A stretch of 64,000 bases of DNA from positions 1 through 64,000 of the forward strand of contig CAWIUF010000008.1 in assembly GCA_963839095.1 (NCBI GenBank), given 5' to 3'. The position numbers and the translations under genes were made by a program. How positions within the stretch are numbered: position 1 is the stretch's first letter; every line of letters begins with the position of its first letter. The DNA comes from Palsa-504 sp963839095. GTDB taxonomy: Bacteria; Actinomycetota; Actinomycetes; Streptosporangiales; Streptosporangiaceae. This document shows, one piece after another, positions 9,067 through 17,576 of the stretch. The notes under the pieces were generated by a model. The model saw only the letters and a list, made by a program, of their open reading frames with translations, had not been told where the DNA came from and did not search any database.

Positions 9067-9666
9067 TTAGCTGTCGGTGCATGACGGCCAGTGGTCTGCT
9101 GCCCATTCCGCCCAGCCCGGCCATCCCGCTGGCGGGCCGGGGATCTCGCCGCCGCCGAGCTCGGCCGCTTCAGGAACCTGGAACTGCTCCCGCCACTGGT
9201 CCACCTCGGCCTCGCTCATCGGGAACGTCTGATGCGGTGCCATTGCCTGGCGCTGCGCGATCCGGGTGAGCTGGACGTCCTTGTCCACCGGCAGGTAGAC
9301 AACCTGGCAGGCTGCCCCGGCCGATCGTGCCAGCCAGCGCAGTGCCCACCGTTCATCGCGGCCCCAGAGCCCGTAGTCGAGCACGACGCTGTTCCCGAGC
9401 CGCAGTGCCTGCAGGGCGACCGAGATGAGCCGCCCTTCCAGCGCGAAGCGCTTGCCGCCGGCCATCGAATCGCCGAACAGCGGGATCATCCAGTGATCCG
9501 GGGTCAGCCGCAGCGCCCCGTACAGCGCGGCGAGCTCCATGGCCCGGGTGGTTTTCCCGGCTCCGGGGAGACCGACCATCAGGAGCATCGTGGCTCCGGC
9601 CGCAGCCGGGCACGCGGACGGTTCCTCGTGCCGTGGACGTGAATCGGATCGCTGTGACTGAGACAT
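9067..9666 (-). CDS. P-loop kinase of the AAA_33 / zeta-like group
   Basis: A 199-residue cytosolic protein. The Walker A motif GLPGAGKTT lies at about residues 33-41 and is followed by the lid-type pattern of small nucleoside/metabolite kinases: LTPDHWMIPLFGD, SVVLDYGLWGRDERWALRWL (Walker B-like with Asp), VVYLPVDKDVQLTRIAQR. Relatives phosphorylate small molecules, UDP-GlcNAc (zeta toxins) or antibiotics (chloramphenicol phosphotransferase); the substrate here cannot be told. The N-terminal 25 residues are low-complexity and may not be translated (a second Met lies at residue 27). It stands alone, convergent with the SnoaL-like gene. Confidence 0.75.
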   Translation of the reverse strand: MSQSQRSDSRPRHEEPSACPAAAGATMLLMVGLPGAGKTTRAMELAALYGALRLTPDHWMIPLFGDSMAGGKRFALEGRLISVALQALRLGNSVVLDYGLWGRDERWALRWLARSAGAACQVVYLPVDKDVQLTRIAQRQAMAPHQTFPMSEAEVDQWREQFQVPEAAELGGGEIPGPPAGWPGWAEWAADHWPSCTDS

Positions 9667-10041
9667 GACTCCCCTGATCAGGCAGGACGAGCCGGCAGCG
9701 CGGGAATGGGCACGCGGGTGACTGCCGGCGGGACACTGATCTGGCGGTACGCCGGCGGGACGGGCAGGCGCTGAGGCCGCGGTTACCGCAGCCTCGGTAC
9801 CGCCGTTAAGCGGTCCGGGTCGTCATGGCAGCGCAGCAGCACATGCCTTCACCCTAGCCGCTCCCCCGCCGGCGGACCGGCAGCTGAGTTCGCAAAAAAC
9901 CTGGCCTCCGCAGGAGGCAAATCACTTAATGTCACGTTATACTCACTGTGCGGAGTTGCTGCTGCCCAGCGGCACCGATTGCTGCCGGGCGACGCCGGAA
10001 GCCAACCACCGCTGTGGCACAGGTGCGCAAAGGAGCATCGA
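9667..10041. other. Intergenic, with one hairpin
   Basis: No gene seen. GCCTCC-GCA-GGAGGC at 9904-9918 forms a 6-bp stem. Read on the minus strand it is followed by a run of six T (9892-9897), so it has the form of a Rho-independent terminator for leftward transcripts, although no gene on that strand lies immediately upstream of it. Confidence 0.4.
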
Positions 10042-11289
10042 GTGATGGTAGGCATGCGGCACGATCAGGCTGGCGCTGCCCGGCCGGGCAGCGGGAAGAC
10101 TCAGGGCCGTCGTACGGTGACGGCGGGGGTGATCGCCCTCGCCGCGGTCATCAACCTCGCCCTCGTGCTGGCGGGCTGCGGCGCGCGGCCCGCCAGGCCG
10201 GCCGGCAACCAGGCGGCGGGTCCGCCGCCGCTCGCCGTGACGACGTTTGCCGGGTACCCCGGCCAGCGGCCGCTGGCCGGGGCCCCGAGGCTGACGGTCA
10301 ACGCTCTCACCGCGGCGGGCGGGGTACGGCTGGCTGTCGGCAGCGCGGACGGCTATCCGGCGATCTGGCGGCGGTCCGGTGGCGGCTCGTGGACCCTGGT
10401 GACGTCCATGGCGTCGCTGCCAGCGCGATCCAGGCCGGCCACGCTGACCAGCGTGGTGCACGGCCCGGCGGGATGGGTGGCCGTCGGCACGCCCGGGCCT
10501 GTCGTTCTCACCTCGGTGAACGGCACGACCTGGCGCCCGGCCACCGGTCCCGTCACCGCGAATCTCGCCGGCGTCTCGGTCATCTCGGCGGCCGCGGGAC
10601 CGCGCGGGTATGTCATCCTCGGCAAGCTGGCCGTATCGGGCGGCGGCTGCGTAGCCGACGTCTGGTGGTCATCGGACCTGCGCACCTGGGTACGCGCGCG
10701 TGACGTGAACGAGGTGACCGGCTCCAGCCAGACCCTCGCGGTCGCCGCCGAGCCCGATGGCTTCGTGTCAGTCGGCTCGCACCAGGGCAAGCCCGCTGTG
10801 TGGGTGACGTCCAACGGCCGGGTCTGGCGGACGATCGTGCTGCCGCTTCCCTCCGGCGCGCCCAACGCCCAGCTCAACCAGATCGCGGTCAGCGGCAGCC
10901 GCGTCGTCGCGACCGGCGGTCCCGCCATCACCGGAGCGGCCACCCGGGCGTTCGCCGAGCTCTCGACGGATAGCGGCATGACCTGGCGGGAGATACCGCT
11001 CGGCCTGCCCGGGCCCGACACGGCCGTCACCGCTCTCACCGCCAGCACCCGCGGCTTCGCCGCCGCCGGGCAGTACAGCGGCACTGGCGGGCAGAAGGTT
11101 GTCGTATGGACGCTCGGGGCCGGGAACAGGTGGGCGCGGCCGCACGTCAGCGGCATCACCGGTTCCGGGACAGGCCGGACGCACGAGATCACCGCGCTGG
11201 AGGCTACCCGGTCCGCGCTGACCGGGATAGGCCCGGTCGCCCCGGACCTGAGCCGGCAGGCAGTGATCTTCACGCTGGCGACGCACTGA
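10042..11289 (+). CDS. Secreted lipoprotein with beta-propeller-like repeats
   Basis: About 415 residues from GTG 10042 (or ATG 10045), preceded by AAAGGAG. Residues 25-50 form a signal peptide with lipobox VLAGC, so the protein should be anchored to the outer face of the membrane. The mature part repeats a pattern of small-residue strands ending in Trp motifs (AIWRRSGGGSWTLV, VNGTTWRPATG, DVWWSSDLRTWVRARDV, SNGRVWRTI, STDSGMTWREIPLGLP), the form of Asp-box/sialidase-like six- or seven-bladed propellers. There is no visible catalytic set of a sialidase. Function unknown; probably binding or scaffold. No operon partner, as the next gene is convergent. Confidence 0.75.
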   Translation: MMVGMRHDQAGAARPGSGKTQGRRTVTAGVIALAAVINLALVLAGCGARPARPAGNQAAGPPPLAVTTFAGYPGQRPLAGAPRLTVNALTAAGGVRLAVGSADGYPAIWRRSGGGSWTLVTSMASLPARSRPATLTSVVHGPAGWVAVGTPGPVVLTSVNGTTWRPATGPVTANLAGVSVISAAAGPRGYVILGKLAVSGGGCVADVWWSSDLRTWVRARDVNEVTGSSQTLAVAAEPDGFVSVGSHQGKPAVWVTSNGRVWRTIVLPLPSGAPNAQLNQIAVSGSRVVATGGPAITGAATRAFAELSTDSGMTWREIPLGLPGPDTAVTALTASTRGFAAAGQYSGTGGQKVVVWTLGAGNRWARPHVSGITGSGTGRTHEITALEATRSALTGIGPVAPDLSRQAVIFTLATH

Positions 11290-11299
11290 CGCAGGCCCC

Positions 11300-12223
11300 C
11301 TACGCCGCTCCCCCGCTAGATCGTGACTGTGCTGACACGCGGAAGGCGCCAGGCCGCAGCGGGGTGCCGAGCACCTGGCTGACGAGGCTGCGGTGCGCGG
11401 CGTGCAGGGTGCGGACCGCAGCGCGGGTCAGGCCCGGCTTGACCGGCGGGTTGCCGCCCCGGGGTCGGCCGGGCTTGGTCGGGATCCACAGGTGCCCGGG
11501 GTCACTGCCCTCGAGCTCGGCGATGATCTCCGCCCGGGCCAGCAGCCAGCGCTGCAGGATCTGCACGGTCGCGCCGCCGAGCGGGCACGACTCATCGCCG
11601 AGCTCGACGCTCGCCGCGCCGTCGAGGTGCAGGGCGCCGAGCCTGAGCCGGGCGAGCTCGGGGACGCCTCGTCCGGTGTCGGCGACGAGGGCGGCCACGG
11701 CGACGGTGCGCAGCGCCGTGGCCGCGTTGGCGTGCACGGGCCTGCGGACGGACAGATCGTGGAGGAGTCGCTCGGTGTCGGCGGGCGTCAGGCTGAAGCC
11801 GCTGGCGGGCGCCTGGCTGTCCAGCCGGTCGGGCCGTCCCAGGAACTCGGCGAAGGCGTTGTAGGAGTCGACGCGGACCCGCATCGAGTTGGAGTACGCG
11901 ACCGCCGCGGGCCCGTAAAGGCTGTTGCGGGTGCGGGTCTTCCCGGCGGAGGCGTCAGCGAGCCACGCGGCGGCGCGCGCGGGATCCATGAGCTCGCCGA
12001 CCGATATGCCGGTGGCATCGGCGGCCTGCTCGACGTGCTGCAGGTACTCGTCCAGGAAGTGCCTGCGGATCCGCTGGGTGGAATCCGCCAGCTGGCGGCC
12101 CGACAGATGACGGACGAAGGCGTCGATAGCGTCGCGTGCCGGGCGGCGCGTCTCCTCCACTGCAGGCATGTCCGAAGAATAGCGACCCAGGTCCGATAAC
12201 AGCAAGAAGCCAGGCACCTCCAT
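11300..12223 (-). CDS. Integrase-like (tyrosine-recombinase fold) protein lacking the catalytic Tyr
   Basis: The N-terminal half (AIDAFVRHLSGRQLADSTQR, then a helical segment to YNAFAEFLG) looks like the core-binding domain of phage-type integrases. The second half has a degenerate catalytic-domain start: TLRTVAVAALVADTGRGVPELARLRLGAL holds the box I Arg equivalent. The box II pattern His-x-x-Arg is replaced by PLRPGAFR and no Tyr follows before the stop. It is therefore probably inactive for strand transfer, or its end is altered. Start 12223 (MEVPG) has GAGG at correct spacing; Met 12169 is an alternative. A 16-bp sequence repeated nearby (GCTTCTTGCTGTTATC) overlaps its 5' end. Confidence 0.6.
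   Translation of the reverse strand: MEVPGFLLLSDLGRYSSDMPAVEETRRPARDAIDAFVRHLSGRQLADSTQRIRRHFLDEYLQHVEQAADATGISVGELMDPARAAAWLADASAGKTRTRNSLYGPAAVAYSNSMRVRVDSYNAFAEFLGRPDRLDSQAPASGFSLTPADTERLLHDLSVRRPVHANAATALRTVAVAALVADTGRGVPELARLRLGALHLDGAASVELGDESCPLGGATVQILQRWLLARAEIIAELEGSDPGHLWIPTKPGRPRGGNPPVKPGLTRAAVRTLHAAHRSLVSQVLGTPLRPGAFRVSAQSRSSGGAA
12194..12209 (-). repeat. 16-bp repeat, copy 1 (inverted relative to the others)
   Basis: Reads GCTTCTTGCTGTTATC on the minus strand, within the first codons of the integrase-like gene. The match to copy 3 extends further (GATC-less tail CG-ACCT). Confidence 0.6.
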
Positions 12224-12353
12224 ACGGCCTCGTTCCAATGTGCGGGGTCTTCACGACTCCGGGACGAATCGATACGGCTCGGATCGGTCCGGTTCGAGCC
12301 GACCCGGACCAGATCATTCACCCGCCTGCGAGAGCCGACCCGATCGTCTGCAT

Positions 12354-12369
12354 GCTTCTTGCTGTTATC
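12354..12369 (+). repeat. 16-bp repeat, copy 2
   Basis: GCTTCTTGCTGTTATC on the plus strand, in the gap between the integrase-like gene and the hypothetical gene 12410-13001. Confidence 0.6.
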
Positions 12370-12409
12370 ACCTCTCTTCTTAGCGGGCCCGTCGCCGATC
12401 CGGTGGCTG

Positions 12410-13001
12410 TCAGCCTGCTGCCCGCGCCACCGCGCGGGCCTGTTCCAGCTGGTCGACGCTGACTGGCCCGCTTCCCGGCAGGCCTGCCTCGGTCCACGCC
12501 CGCTGTGCGCGCGCCACATCCCCGCCCGCCTCCTGCAGCACCATCTTCTTCGCCGTGGTGCTGGGCACGGCTCCATCCATGCCGAGATCCAGCAGGTGCG
12601 CCAGCATCCGGACCGACTGGTTCCGCTGCCCGGCCTTCCGCTCGTTGTACCGGTAGATCAGCACCCAGCGACCTTCCAGCGACCGGGCCCGGTCGATCAG
12701 CGCCTGGCCGCGGTCAGTGTCCTTCTGCTCCGTGCGGATCGTCTCGCCCTCACCCGACGGCAGGCGCAGCGTCAGCAGCCCGCGGCGGCTCGACTCCTCG
12801 ATCTCGACCCTCTCCAGGAACGCGACGAAAGTTCGCGATGACTCCAGCCGGTCGATGTCCTGCTTCGCCTGCTGGGCAATCAGGTGCAGGTCCACGATCA
12901 GGCCGTGCACCCGGCGGCCCCAGGCCGCTTCCTCGCCGGCAGCACATGGCCCGGCGGCCTGGGCCGCCGCGATGACCAGGGGGTAGTGACTGTCATCCAC
13001 G
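12410..13001 (-). CDS. Conserved-looking hypothetical protein
   Basis: About 197 residues from GTG 13001 (MDDSHYPLVIAAAQAAG). It is soluble and mixed alpha/beta: a helical first third (VHGLIVDLHLIAQQAKQDID), a central sheet-like part (GLLTLRLPSGEGETIRTEQK, GRWVLIYRYNE) and a helical C-terminus (MLAHLLDLGMD, MVLQEAGGDVARAQRAW). I do not recognise a family. The gene is flanked by two direct copies of the 16-bp repeat at 12354 and 13117 and follows the integrase-like gene's orientation, so it may be cargo of a small mobile or invertible unit; that is inference. Confidence 0.6.
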
Positions 13002-13116
13002 GCGCTTATTATCGCCCGCCGGGCCGGGTGACGGGGCTTGAGCAGTAACCGGCCCGCCAGCCTGGTCCGGCTCCACTCCCCCGGTCCCCGGCCCTCCGGG
13101 CACATTCCTGCCTCCC

Positions 13117-13132
13117 GCTTCTTGCTGTTATC
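13117..13132 (+). repeat. 16-bp repeat, copy 3
   Basis: GCTTCTTGCTGTTATC on the plus strand, upstream of the hypothetical gene 12410-13001. The surrounding bases TGCCT...CG-ACCT also match copy 1. Confidence 0.6.
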
Positions 13133-13249
13133 GTACCTACGGCTGGCCTCGGTCCGGCCAGCGGCCGGCCTACCTTCACGCTCATGGCGAGAGTCCCCGA
13201 TGGGTTCCGGGCCGGCGTGAGGGCGGCGGGACGTTGGTGGCGTGACTTC

Positions 13250-13282
13250 GAGGGGGCGCTCCCGACACGGGAGTGCCCCCTC
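13250..13282. terminator. Strong 15-bp hairpin in the 13.0-13.4 kb intergenic region
   Basis: GAGGGGGCGCTCCCG pairs with CGGGAGTGCCCCCTC across a three-base loop, 14 of 15 pairs being Watson-Crick and one G-U. There is no T tract. The remaining intergenic sequence 13002-13423 contains repeat copy 3 and no supported gene. A terminator or transcript-end structure is the simplest reading. Confidence 0.5.
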
Positions 13283-13423
13283 GCAAGCACCGGCGGAACC
13301 CTAACGATCGGCGCAGTATCGGCCGAGCGGAGGATCCGCCGTCATCGCTGAGACGATTCCCGGCGGCCAAGATCAGCCCCTGTCCTGACGACGCCGTCCC
13401 CGGGCACGGCCAGGCTGGTGAGC

Positions 13424-13855
13424 ATGACAAGCGACTCCCCCGGGCGCTCGGGCGCCATGGCCAGGTGGCTCGTTCATCTCGGGCTCATCGTCACGGTGGC
13501 CGTATCCCTGGCGTTCGAGCCCCTGATCCTGGCGATCCATATCTGGGTAGGCCTGGTCTTCGCGATACTGGCCGGCTTGCACCTCGCCCAGCGTCGCCGG
13601 GTATCGGCCCGCCTGCTCGCCCGGCTGAGCCGCCCGGGACGGTCGCTGGCCAGGCCGGCCGGACGGCTGGCCCTGGCCGACGCGCTGCTCGCGGTGCTCT
13701 CAGCCGGCATGCTCGCCTCGGGCTTGTGGGACTGGTTCGCCGGCCATCCGACCCGGATTCGCTGGCACGCGATCACCGGCATCGCGCTGACCGTCCTGCT
13801 CGTCGTCCACACGGCTCGCCGCCGGTCACGGATGCGCCGTTCGAAGGTCCGCTAG
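13424..13855 (+). CDS. Small four-helix membrane protein (DUF4405-like)
   Basis: About 144 residues. Four hydrophobic stretches are clear: WLVHLGLIVTVAVSLAFEPL, ILAIHIWVGLVFAILAGLHL, LADALLAVLSAGMLASGLWD and WHAITGIALTVLLVVHTARR. Histidines in the second and fourth helices (HIW, GLHL, WHAI, VVHT) have the spacing of bis-haem cytochrome-b-like helices found in DUF4405 and related proteins, so it may hold haem. GTG 13418 and ATG 13424 are both possible starts. No redox partner gene is adjacent; the next gene is a PLD-like lipoprotein in the same direction 78 bases downstream. Confidence 0.6.
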   Translation: MTSDSPGRSGAMARWLVHLGLIVTVAVSLAFEPLILAIHIWVGLVFAILAGLHLAQRRRVSARLLARLSRPGRSLARPAGRLALADALLAVLSAGMLASGLWDWFAGHPTRIRWHAITGIALTVLLVVHTARRRSRMRRSKVR

Positions 13856-13933
13856 CCGCGCTTTACTTGGCCCGGCGCGGGTAGCTGGAGGGGCGGACAC
13901 ACTGGGGCCGCCCTTCATCAGGAGGAAGCCGTC

Positions 13934-14989
13934 ATGTTCCGTCGCAGTGCCGTTACCAGCGCCGTGGCCGGGATCGGGGTCGCGCTGCTGGCCCTGGCCG
14001 GTTGCAAGATCCAGGCTCAGGACGCGTCCCCGGCCGGGACCGCCGGCGGCGCCTCGGGAGCCGCGGTCACCGGGGCGACCAGCATCAGCCGGGCCGGCTC
14101 GCTGACCGTCGAGCCGGGCGCGGGCTTCTCCCCCGTCTACAACCTCATCGACGGGGCCAGGCACAGCATCAACGTGACCATGTATGAGTTCTCCGATACG
14201 ACGGCCGAACACGACCTGGCCGCCGCGGCCAGGCGCGGCGTGTCGGTCCGGGTGATCCTGGATCACCGGGCGAAGAGCATCAACGCGGGCGCCTATTCCT
14301 ATTTCCGCTCCCACGACATCAAGGTCACCTGGTCGTCCCCGGATTACCGGTACACCCACCAGAAGACCATCACCGCCGACGGGTCGAAGGCGATCATCAT
14401 GACCGCTAACCTGACCAGCAGGTACTACGCGACCTCGCGGGACTTCCTGGTGACGGACACCAGCCGGGCCGACATCTCCGCCATCACCGCGGTGTTCAAC
14501 GCCGACTTCGCCAAGCACTCCGTCAGGCCCGGCGACGGGACCGGCCTGGTCTGGTCGCCGACCGATTCGCAGGACCAGATGATCGCCCTCATCAACGGCG
14601 CGAAAAGCAGCCTGCGCATCTACAGCGAGGAGATGGGTGACGCCACGGTGGAGAAGGCGCTCATCGCGGCGGCCAGGCGCGGCGTCAAGGTGCAGGTCTG
14701 CGGGGAGAACGCGAGCGGTGAGTACGACGGTGACTTCACCAAGCTGGCCAAGGGCGGCGTCCGGATCAGCTACTACAGTTCCTCCACGGGCTTCTATATT
14801 CACGGCAAGGTCATCGAGGCCGACTACGGCACCAGCGGTGGCCGGGTCTTCATCGGCTCGGAGAACTTCTCCGACACCTCCCTCAACCAGAACCGCGAGC
14901 TCGGGCTGATCACCTCCAGCCACGCCGTGATGGCCGCGATCGCCAGCACCTTCGCCGCCGACTTCCAGAACGGGAAAAAGTGGTCATAG
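13934..14989 (+). CDS. Phospholipase-D-like lipoprotein
   Basis: A 351-residue protein with GGAGG seven bases before ATG 13934. The signal peptide ends in lipobox LALAGC (Cys about 24), so it is an extracytoplasmic lipoprotein. Two PLD half-domains follow. The first has YRYTHQKTITADGSKAIIMTANLTSRY (His-x-Lys), the second FYIHGKVIEADYG and VFIGSENFSDTSL (His-x-Lys plus downstream Asn). This is the HKD arrangement of bacterial PLD-type phosphodiesterases and nucleases such as Nuc. The His of each half forms and releases a phosphohistidine intermediate. Substrate (phospholipid, nucleic acid or other phosphodiester) is not decidable. The ORF is intact. Confidence 0.85.
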   Translation: MFRRSAVTSAVAGIGVALLALAGCKIQAQDASPAGTAGGASGAAVTGATSISRAGSLTVEPGAGFSPVYNLIDGARHSINVTMYEFSDTTAEHDLAAAARRGVSVRVILDHRAKSINAGAYSYFRSHDIKVTWSSPDYRYTHQKTITADGSKAIIMTANLTSRYYATSRDFLVTDTSRADISAITAVFNADFAKHSVRPGDGTGLVWSPTDSQDQMIALINGAKSSLRIYSEEMGDATVEKALIAAARRGVKVQVCGENASGEYDGDFTKLAKGGVRISYYSSSTGFYIHGKVIEADYGTSGGRVFIGSENFSDTSLNQNRELGLITSSHAVMAAIASTFAADFQNGKKWS

Positions 14990-15008
14990 CAGATGGCAGG
15001 CTGTCGGC

Positions 15009-15407
15009 ATGATCAACCTGATTCGGTCCGGCAGCCTGTACCCCGGCGTTCCGTACGCGTACGCCGCGGTGGCCCCGCCCGGTGCCCTGGTCTTTACCGC
15101 CGGGGCGTGTCCCCTGGACGACCGGGGCGAGGTCACCGGCCCGGGCGACGTGCGGGCGCAGGCCGCCCGGGCGGTGGCCAACCTGGCCACCGCGCTGGCC
15201 GAGGCCGGGGCCACGCTGGCTGACGTGCTCAAGACCACCGTGTTCGTCGCGTCGGCCGAGCGGGCCGACCTGGTGGCGGCCTGGGATGTCGTCAGCGCGG
15301 CGTTCGGCGAGCACGACGCGCCCAGCACGCTGCTCGGCGTGGCCGTGCTCGGCTACCCGGGCCAGCTGGTCGAGATCGAGGCGGTCGCCGTGGCCGCCGC
15401 GGGCTGA
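15009..15407 (+). CDS. RidA/YjgF/UK114-family protein
   Basis: 132 residues, starting at ATG 15009. The family signature is visible: YAAVAPPGALVFTAGACPLDDRG in the first half, QAARAVANLATALAEAGATLADVLKTTVFVA in the middle and the C-terminal VEIEAVAVAA. RidA proteins form trimers and deaminate reactive enamine/imine intermediates from PLP enzymes. The usual catalytic Arg near residue 105 (in R-V/A-A-V) is replaced by a stretch LLGVAVLGYPG, so this may be one of the Rid subfamilies without deaminase activity. It is 19 bases behind the PLD-like gene and convergent with the MarR gene. Confidence 0.8.
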   Translation: MINLIRSGSLYPGVPYAYAAVAPPGALVFTAGACPLDDRGEVTGPGDVRAQAARAVANLATALAEAGATLADVLKTTVFVASAERADLVAAWDVVSAAFGEHDAPSTLLGVAVLGYPGQLVEIEAVAVAAAG

Positions 15408-15436
15408 CGGCGGCCCGCCGGTATCCCCCGGGACGC

Positions 15437-15946
15437 TTAGGGCTGCTCCGGCCGGGGCCGCCGGGTGGCGTGCCTGATGCCCTGCCGCCTGATCCGGGCG
15501 ATTTCCTCGTCGGCGGCCCGCCGGCAGGCCCGCATGAAGGCCAGCACGGCGGCCAGGTCGGCGGGGCTGCAGCCGGCCAGGTAACGGCTCATCTTCTCCC
15601 CCATCGGGGCGTAGCAGTCCGCCAGCCGGGCCAGCCCGGCCGGGTCGGCGGCGATGGTGACCCGGCGCCGGTCCGACGGGTCGGCGGCGCGGGTGACGTA
15701 CCCGGCGCGCTCGAGGCGGTCGAGCACCTTGGTCATCGCGCCGCTGGTCAGGCCGAGCTGGGCAGCTAGGTCACCGGGGGCCGAGGGCCCGTCGGCCAGC
15801 AGGCCCATGCACTGCAGGTCCGCCAGCGGCATGCCGAGCTGGTGGGCGACGGCGATGTTGAGGCGTACCGCCGCGGCGCTCTGCCGGGGTGCCTCGGCGG
15901 TCACCTCGGCGAGCAGCCGGGCCGGGCCGGGTTCTTCCACCATCAC
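15437..15946 (-). CDS. MarR-family transcriptional regulator
   Basis: 169 residues. The winged helix is clear: LADGPSAPGDLAAQLGLTSGAMTKVLDRLERAGYVTRAADPSDRRRVTI, including the wing D-P-x-D-R-R. It lies 67 bases downstream of an FAD monooxygenase gene on the same strand. A perfect palindrome GAAGT-T-ACTTC sits at 15967-15977 just before its start, and a related element lies in front of the monooxygenase (17592-17602). The simplest model is a repressor of its own gene and of the monooxygenase, relieved by an aromatic ligand. Confidence 0.88.
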   Translation of the reverse strand: MMVEEPGPARLLAEVTAEAPRQSAAAVRLNIAVAHQLGMPLADLQCMGLLADGPSAPGDLAAQLGLTSGAMTKVLDRLERAGYVTRAADPSDRRRVTIAADPAGLARLADCYAPMGEKMSRYLAGCSPADLAAVLAFMRACRRAADEEIARIRRQGIRHATRRPRPEQP

Positions 15947-15966
15947 CCCTGGTGCCGGTTTCCGGA

Positions 15967-15977
15967 GAAGTTACTTC
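15967..15977. promoter_or_regulatory. Palindromic operator candidate before marR
   Basis: GAAGT-T-ACTTC, a perfect 11-bp palindrome 21 bases upstream of the MarR start. A near copy, GAAGC-T-ACTTC, lies upstream of the monooxygenase at 17592-17602. Confidence 0.55.
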
Positions 15978-16013
15978 CACAGGGAGTGTACGGCGGGCGG
16001 GACCTGAGGTCCC

Positions 16014-17537
16014 TCAGGGTGCCTGCAGCAGGCGGCGGAGCACGCCGGCCAGGGCGGGACCGTCGGCTTCCTCGCCGGTCCAGGCCACGTAGCCGTCGGG
16101 CCGGGCGAGGACCGCCGCGCCGCCCGGCAGCGCGAAGCGCGCCCAGGCGCCGTCCGGATCCCCCAGGTCGCGGCCGGCCCGGTAGGCGTCCAGGCGGACG
16201 CCTACCGCGGCCCGGGCCTGAGCCGCGGCGTCCAGCCACGATGCGCCCGCGGGTCCGGTGAGCAGGACGAAGCCGCCGGTGAACAGGTCGTGAGTGCTGA
16301 TCGCGGAGCCGTCCCGGACCAGCCAGGCGTGCGGCATCCTGGCCCCCGCCTCGGGCCGGGCCGCCACCGGGCACCCGAAGGGCGCGCCGGGCACCTCGCC
16401 CGCGATGGCGGCCGACCGGTACCGCTGGCCCAGGGTGAGCACCAGGTCGTCGATGTCGTCGTCCAGGCCGCCGCCGAAGCGCGCCGCCTGCCGCCGGACG
16501 GTGAGGTCGGCCAGGGCCAGCGCCACCGGCCGGCGTTCGGCCTCGTAGGTATCGAGCAGCGCGTCGCCGGCCAGGCCGGCCCGCACGGCGCCGAGCTTCC
16601 AGGCCAGGTTGCTGGCGTCCTGCACCGCGGAGTTGGCTCCCATCGCGCCGGCCGGCGGCCAGACGTGGGCGCTGTCGCCGACCAGGAACACCCGGCCGCT
16701 GCGGTAAGCATCGGCCACCCCGACGGCCTGCTCCCAGGCGGCGACGCTGATCACCGTCACGGCGATGTCATCCCGGCCGATCGCGGCGTGCGCGATCCGG
16801 GCGCAGCGCTCGGCGGTGAAGTCGGCGGGCGCGGTGGTCCGCGGGTCGTAGGTGACGCTGACCGCCCACCGGCCCGGCGTGGCCGTGGTGACGAACGAGG
16901 CGAAGCCGAGCCGCTCGTTGAGCACGATCCAGAACAGCGCGCGCCTGGTGATGACCTGGTCCAGGTCGGCATCGATGACGATGCTCACCCAGTGCTGGGT
17001 GACGCCCGGGCCGGACCGGCCGATGCCGGCCACGCTGCGCAGCCGGCTGGCGTGCCCGTCAGCCGCGATCAGGTAGCCGGCCCGGACGACCGCCGGCGGG
17101 CCGTTCCCGGCCAGCACGGCGGTGAGGGTGTGAGCGCAGTCGGCGCCCCGCTCGCGGGCCGCGGCGCGCAGCAGCGGTTCGACGGTGTTCTGGTCCGCCA
17201 GGCAGAACGCCGACGGGCTCGCGAGCGCAGCGGCCGGGCCGGGCTCCGGGTCGAACAGCCACTCCCAGTCCCCGGCCAGGACCTGGCAGCGGGCCACGCC
17301 GGAGTCGGCGGCGAAGGGCCGGGCCGCCTCGAGCAGCGCCGGCTCGAGGCCCAGCGGCCGGTAGAGCTCCATCGTGCGCTGGTTGATCCCGCGGGCGCGG
17401 CCCTGCACCGAGACCGCCGGGTGCCGGTCGGCCAGGATGGACGGGACTCCCTGCGCGGACAGGAACAGCGAGGAAGCCAGGCCGGCGTAGCCTCCGCCGA
17501 CGATCAGGACAGTGGTCTGGTTCTGCCGGTCGGGCAT
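16014..17537 (-). CDS. FAD-dependent aromatic hydroxylase (PheA/TfdB-type flavoprotein monooxygenase)
   Basis: An intact 507-residue protein. It has the dinucleotide fold VLIVGGGYAGLASSLFLSAQG at the N-terminus, RARGINQRTMELYRPLGL with the conserved Arg, the Asp-Gly motif YLIAADGHASRLR near residue 185, and RVFLVGDSAHVWPPAGAMGANSAVQDASNLAWKL (the GD FAD-ribityl motif) near 290-325. The C-terminal thioredoxin-like lid domain (HDLFTGGFVLLTGP ... DGYVAWTGEEAD) is present. Members hydroxylate phenols, polyketide intermediates or rifamycins using NAD(P)H and O2. It is followed by a MarR gene and preceded by a palindromic operator, suggesting induction by an aromatic substrate. Confidence 0.88.
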   Translation of the reverse strand: MPDRQNQTTVLIVGGGYAGLASSLFLSAQGVPSILADRHPAVSVQGRARGINQRTMELYRPLGLEPALLEAARPFAADSGVARCQVLAGDWEWLFDPEPGPAAALASPSAFCLADQNTVEPLLRAAARERGADCAHTLTAVLAGNGPPAVVRAGYLIAADGHASRLRSVAGIGRSGPGVTQHWVSIVIDADLDQVITRRALFWIVLNERLGFASFVTTATPGRWAVSVTYDPRTTAPADFTAERCARIAHAAIGRDDIAVTVISVAAWEQAVGVADAYRSGRVFLVGDSAHVWPPAGAMGANSAVQDASNLAWKLGAVRAGLAGDALLDTYEAERRPVALALADLTVRRQAARFGGGLDDDIDDLVLTLGQRYRSAAIAGEVPGAPFGCPVAARPEAGARMPHAWLVRDGSAISTHDLFTGGFVLLTGPAGASWLDAAAQARAAVGVRLDAYRAGRDLGDPDGAWARFALPGGAAVLARPDGYVAWTGEEADGPALAGVLRRLLQAP

Positions 17538-17576
17538 GTCACGATCACCTTCTCCGAACGAATTGGCATCTCGGGA

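Noticed and set aside
13934..14989. Cardiolipin synthase
   Set aside because: The two HKD halves are present but the protein is a lipoprotein with no membrane helices and too short for cardiolipin synthases.
15009..15407. RidA as clear 2-iminobutanoate deaminase
   Set aside because: The usual catalytic Arg near the C-terminus is not seen, so only family membership is claimed.
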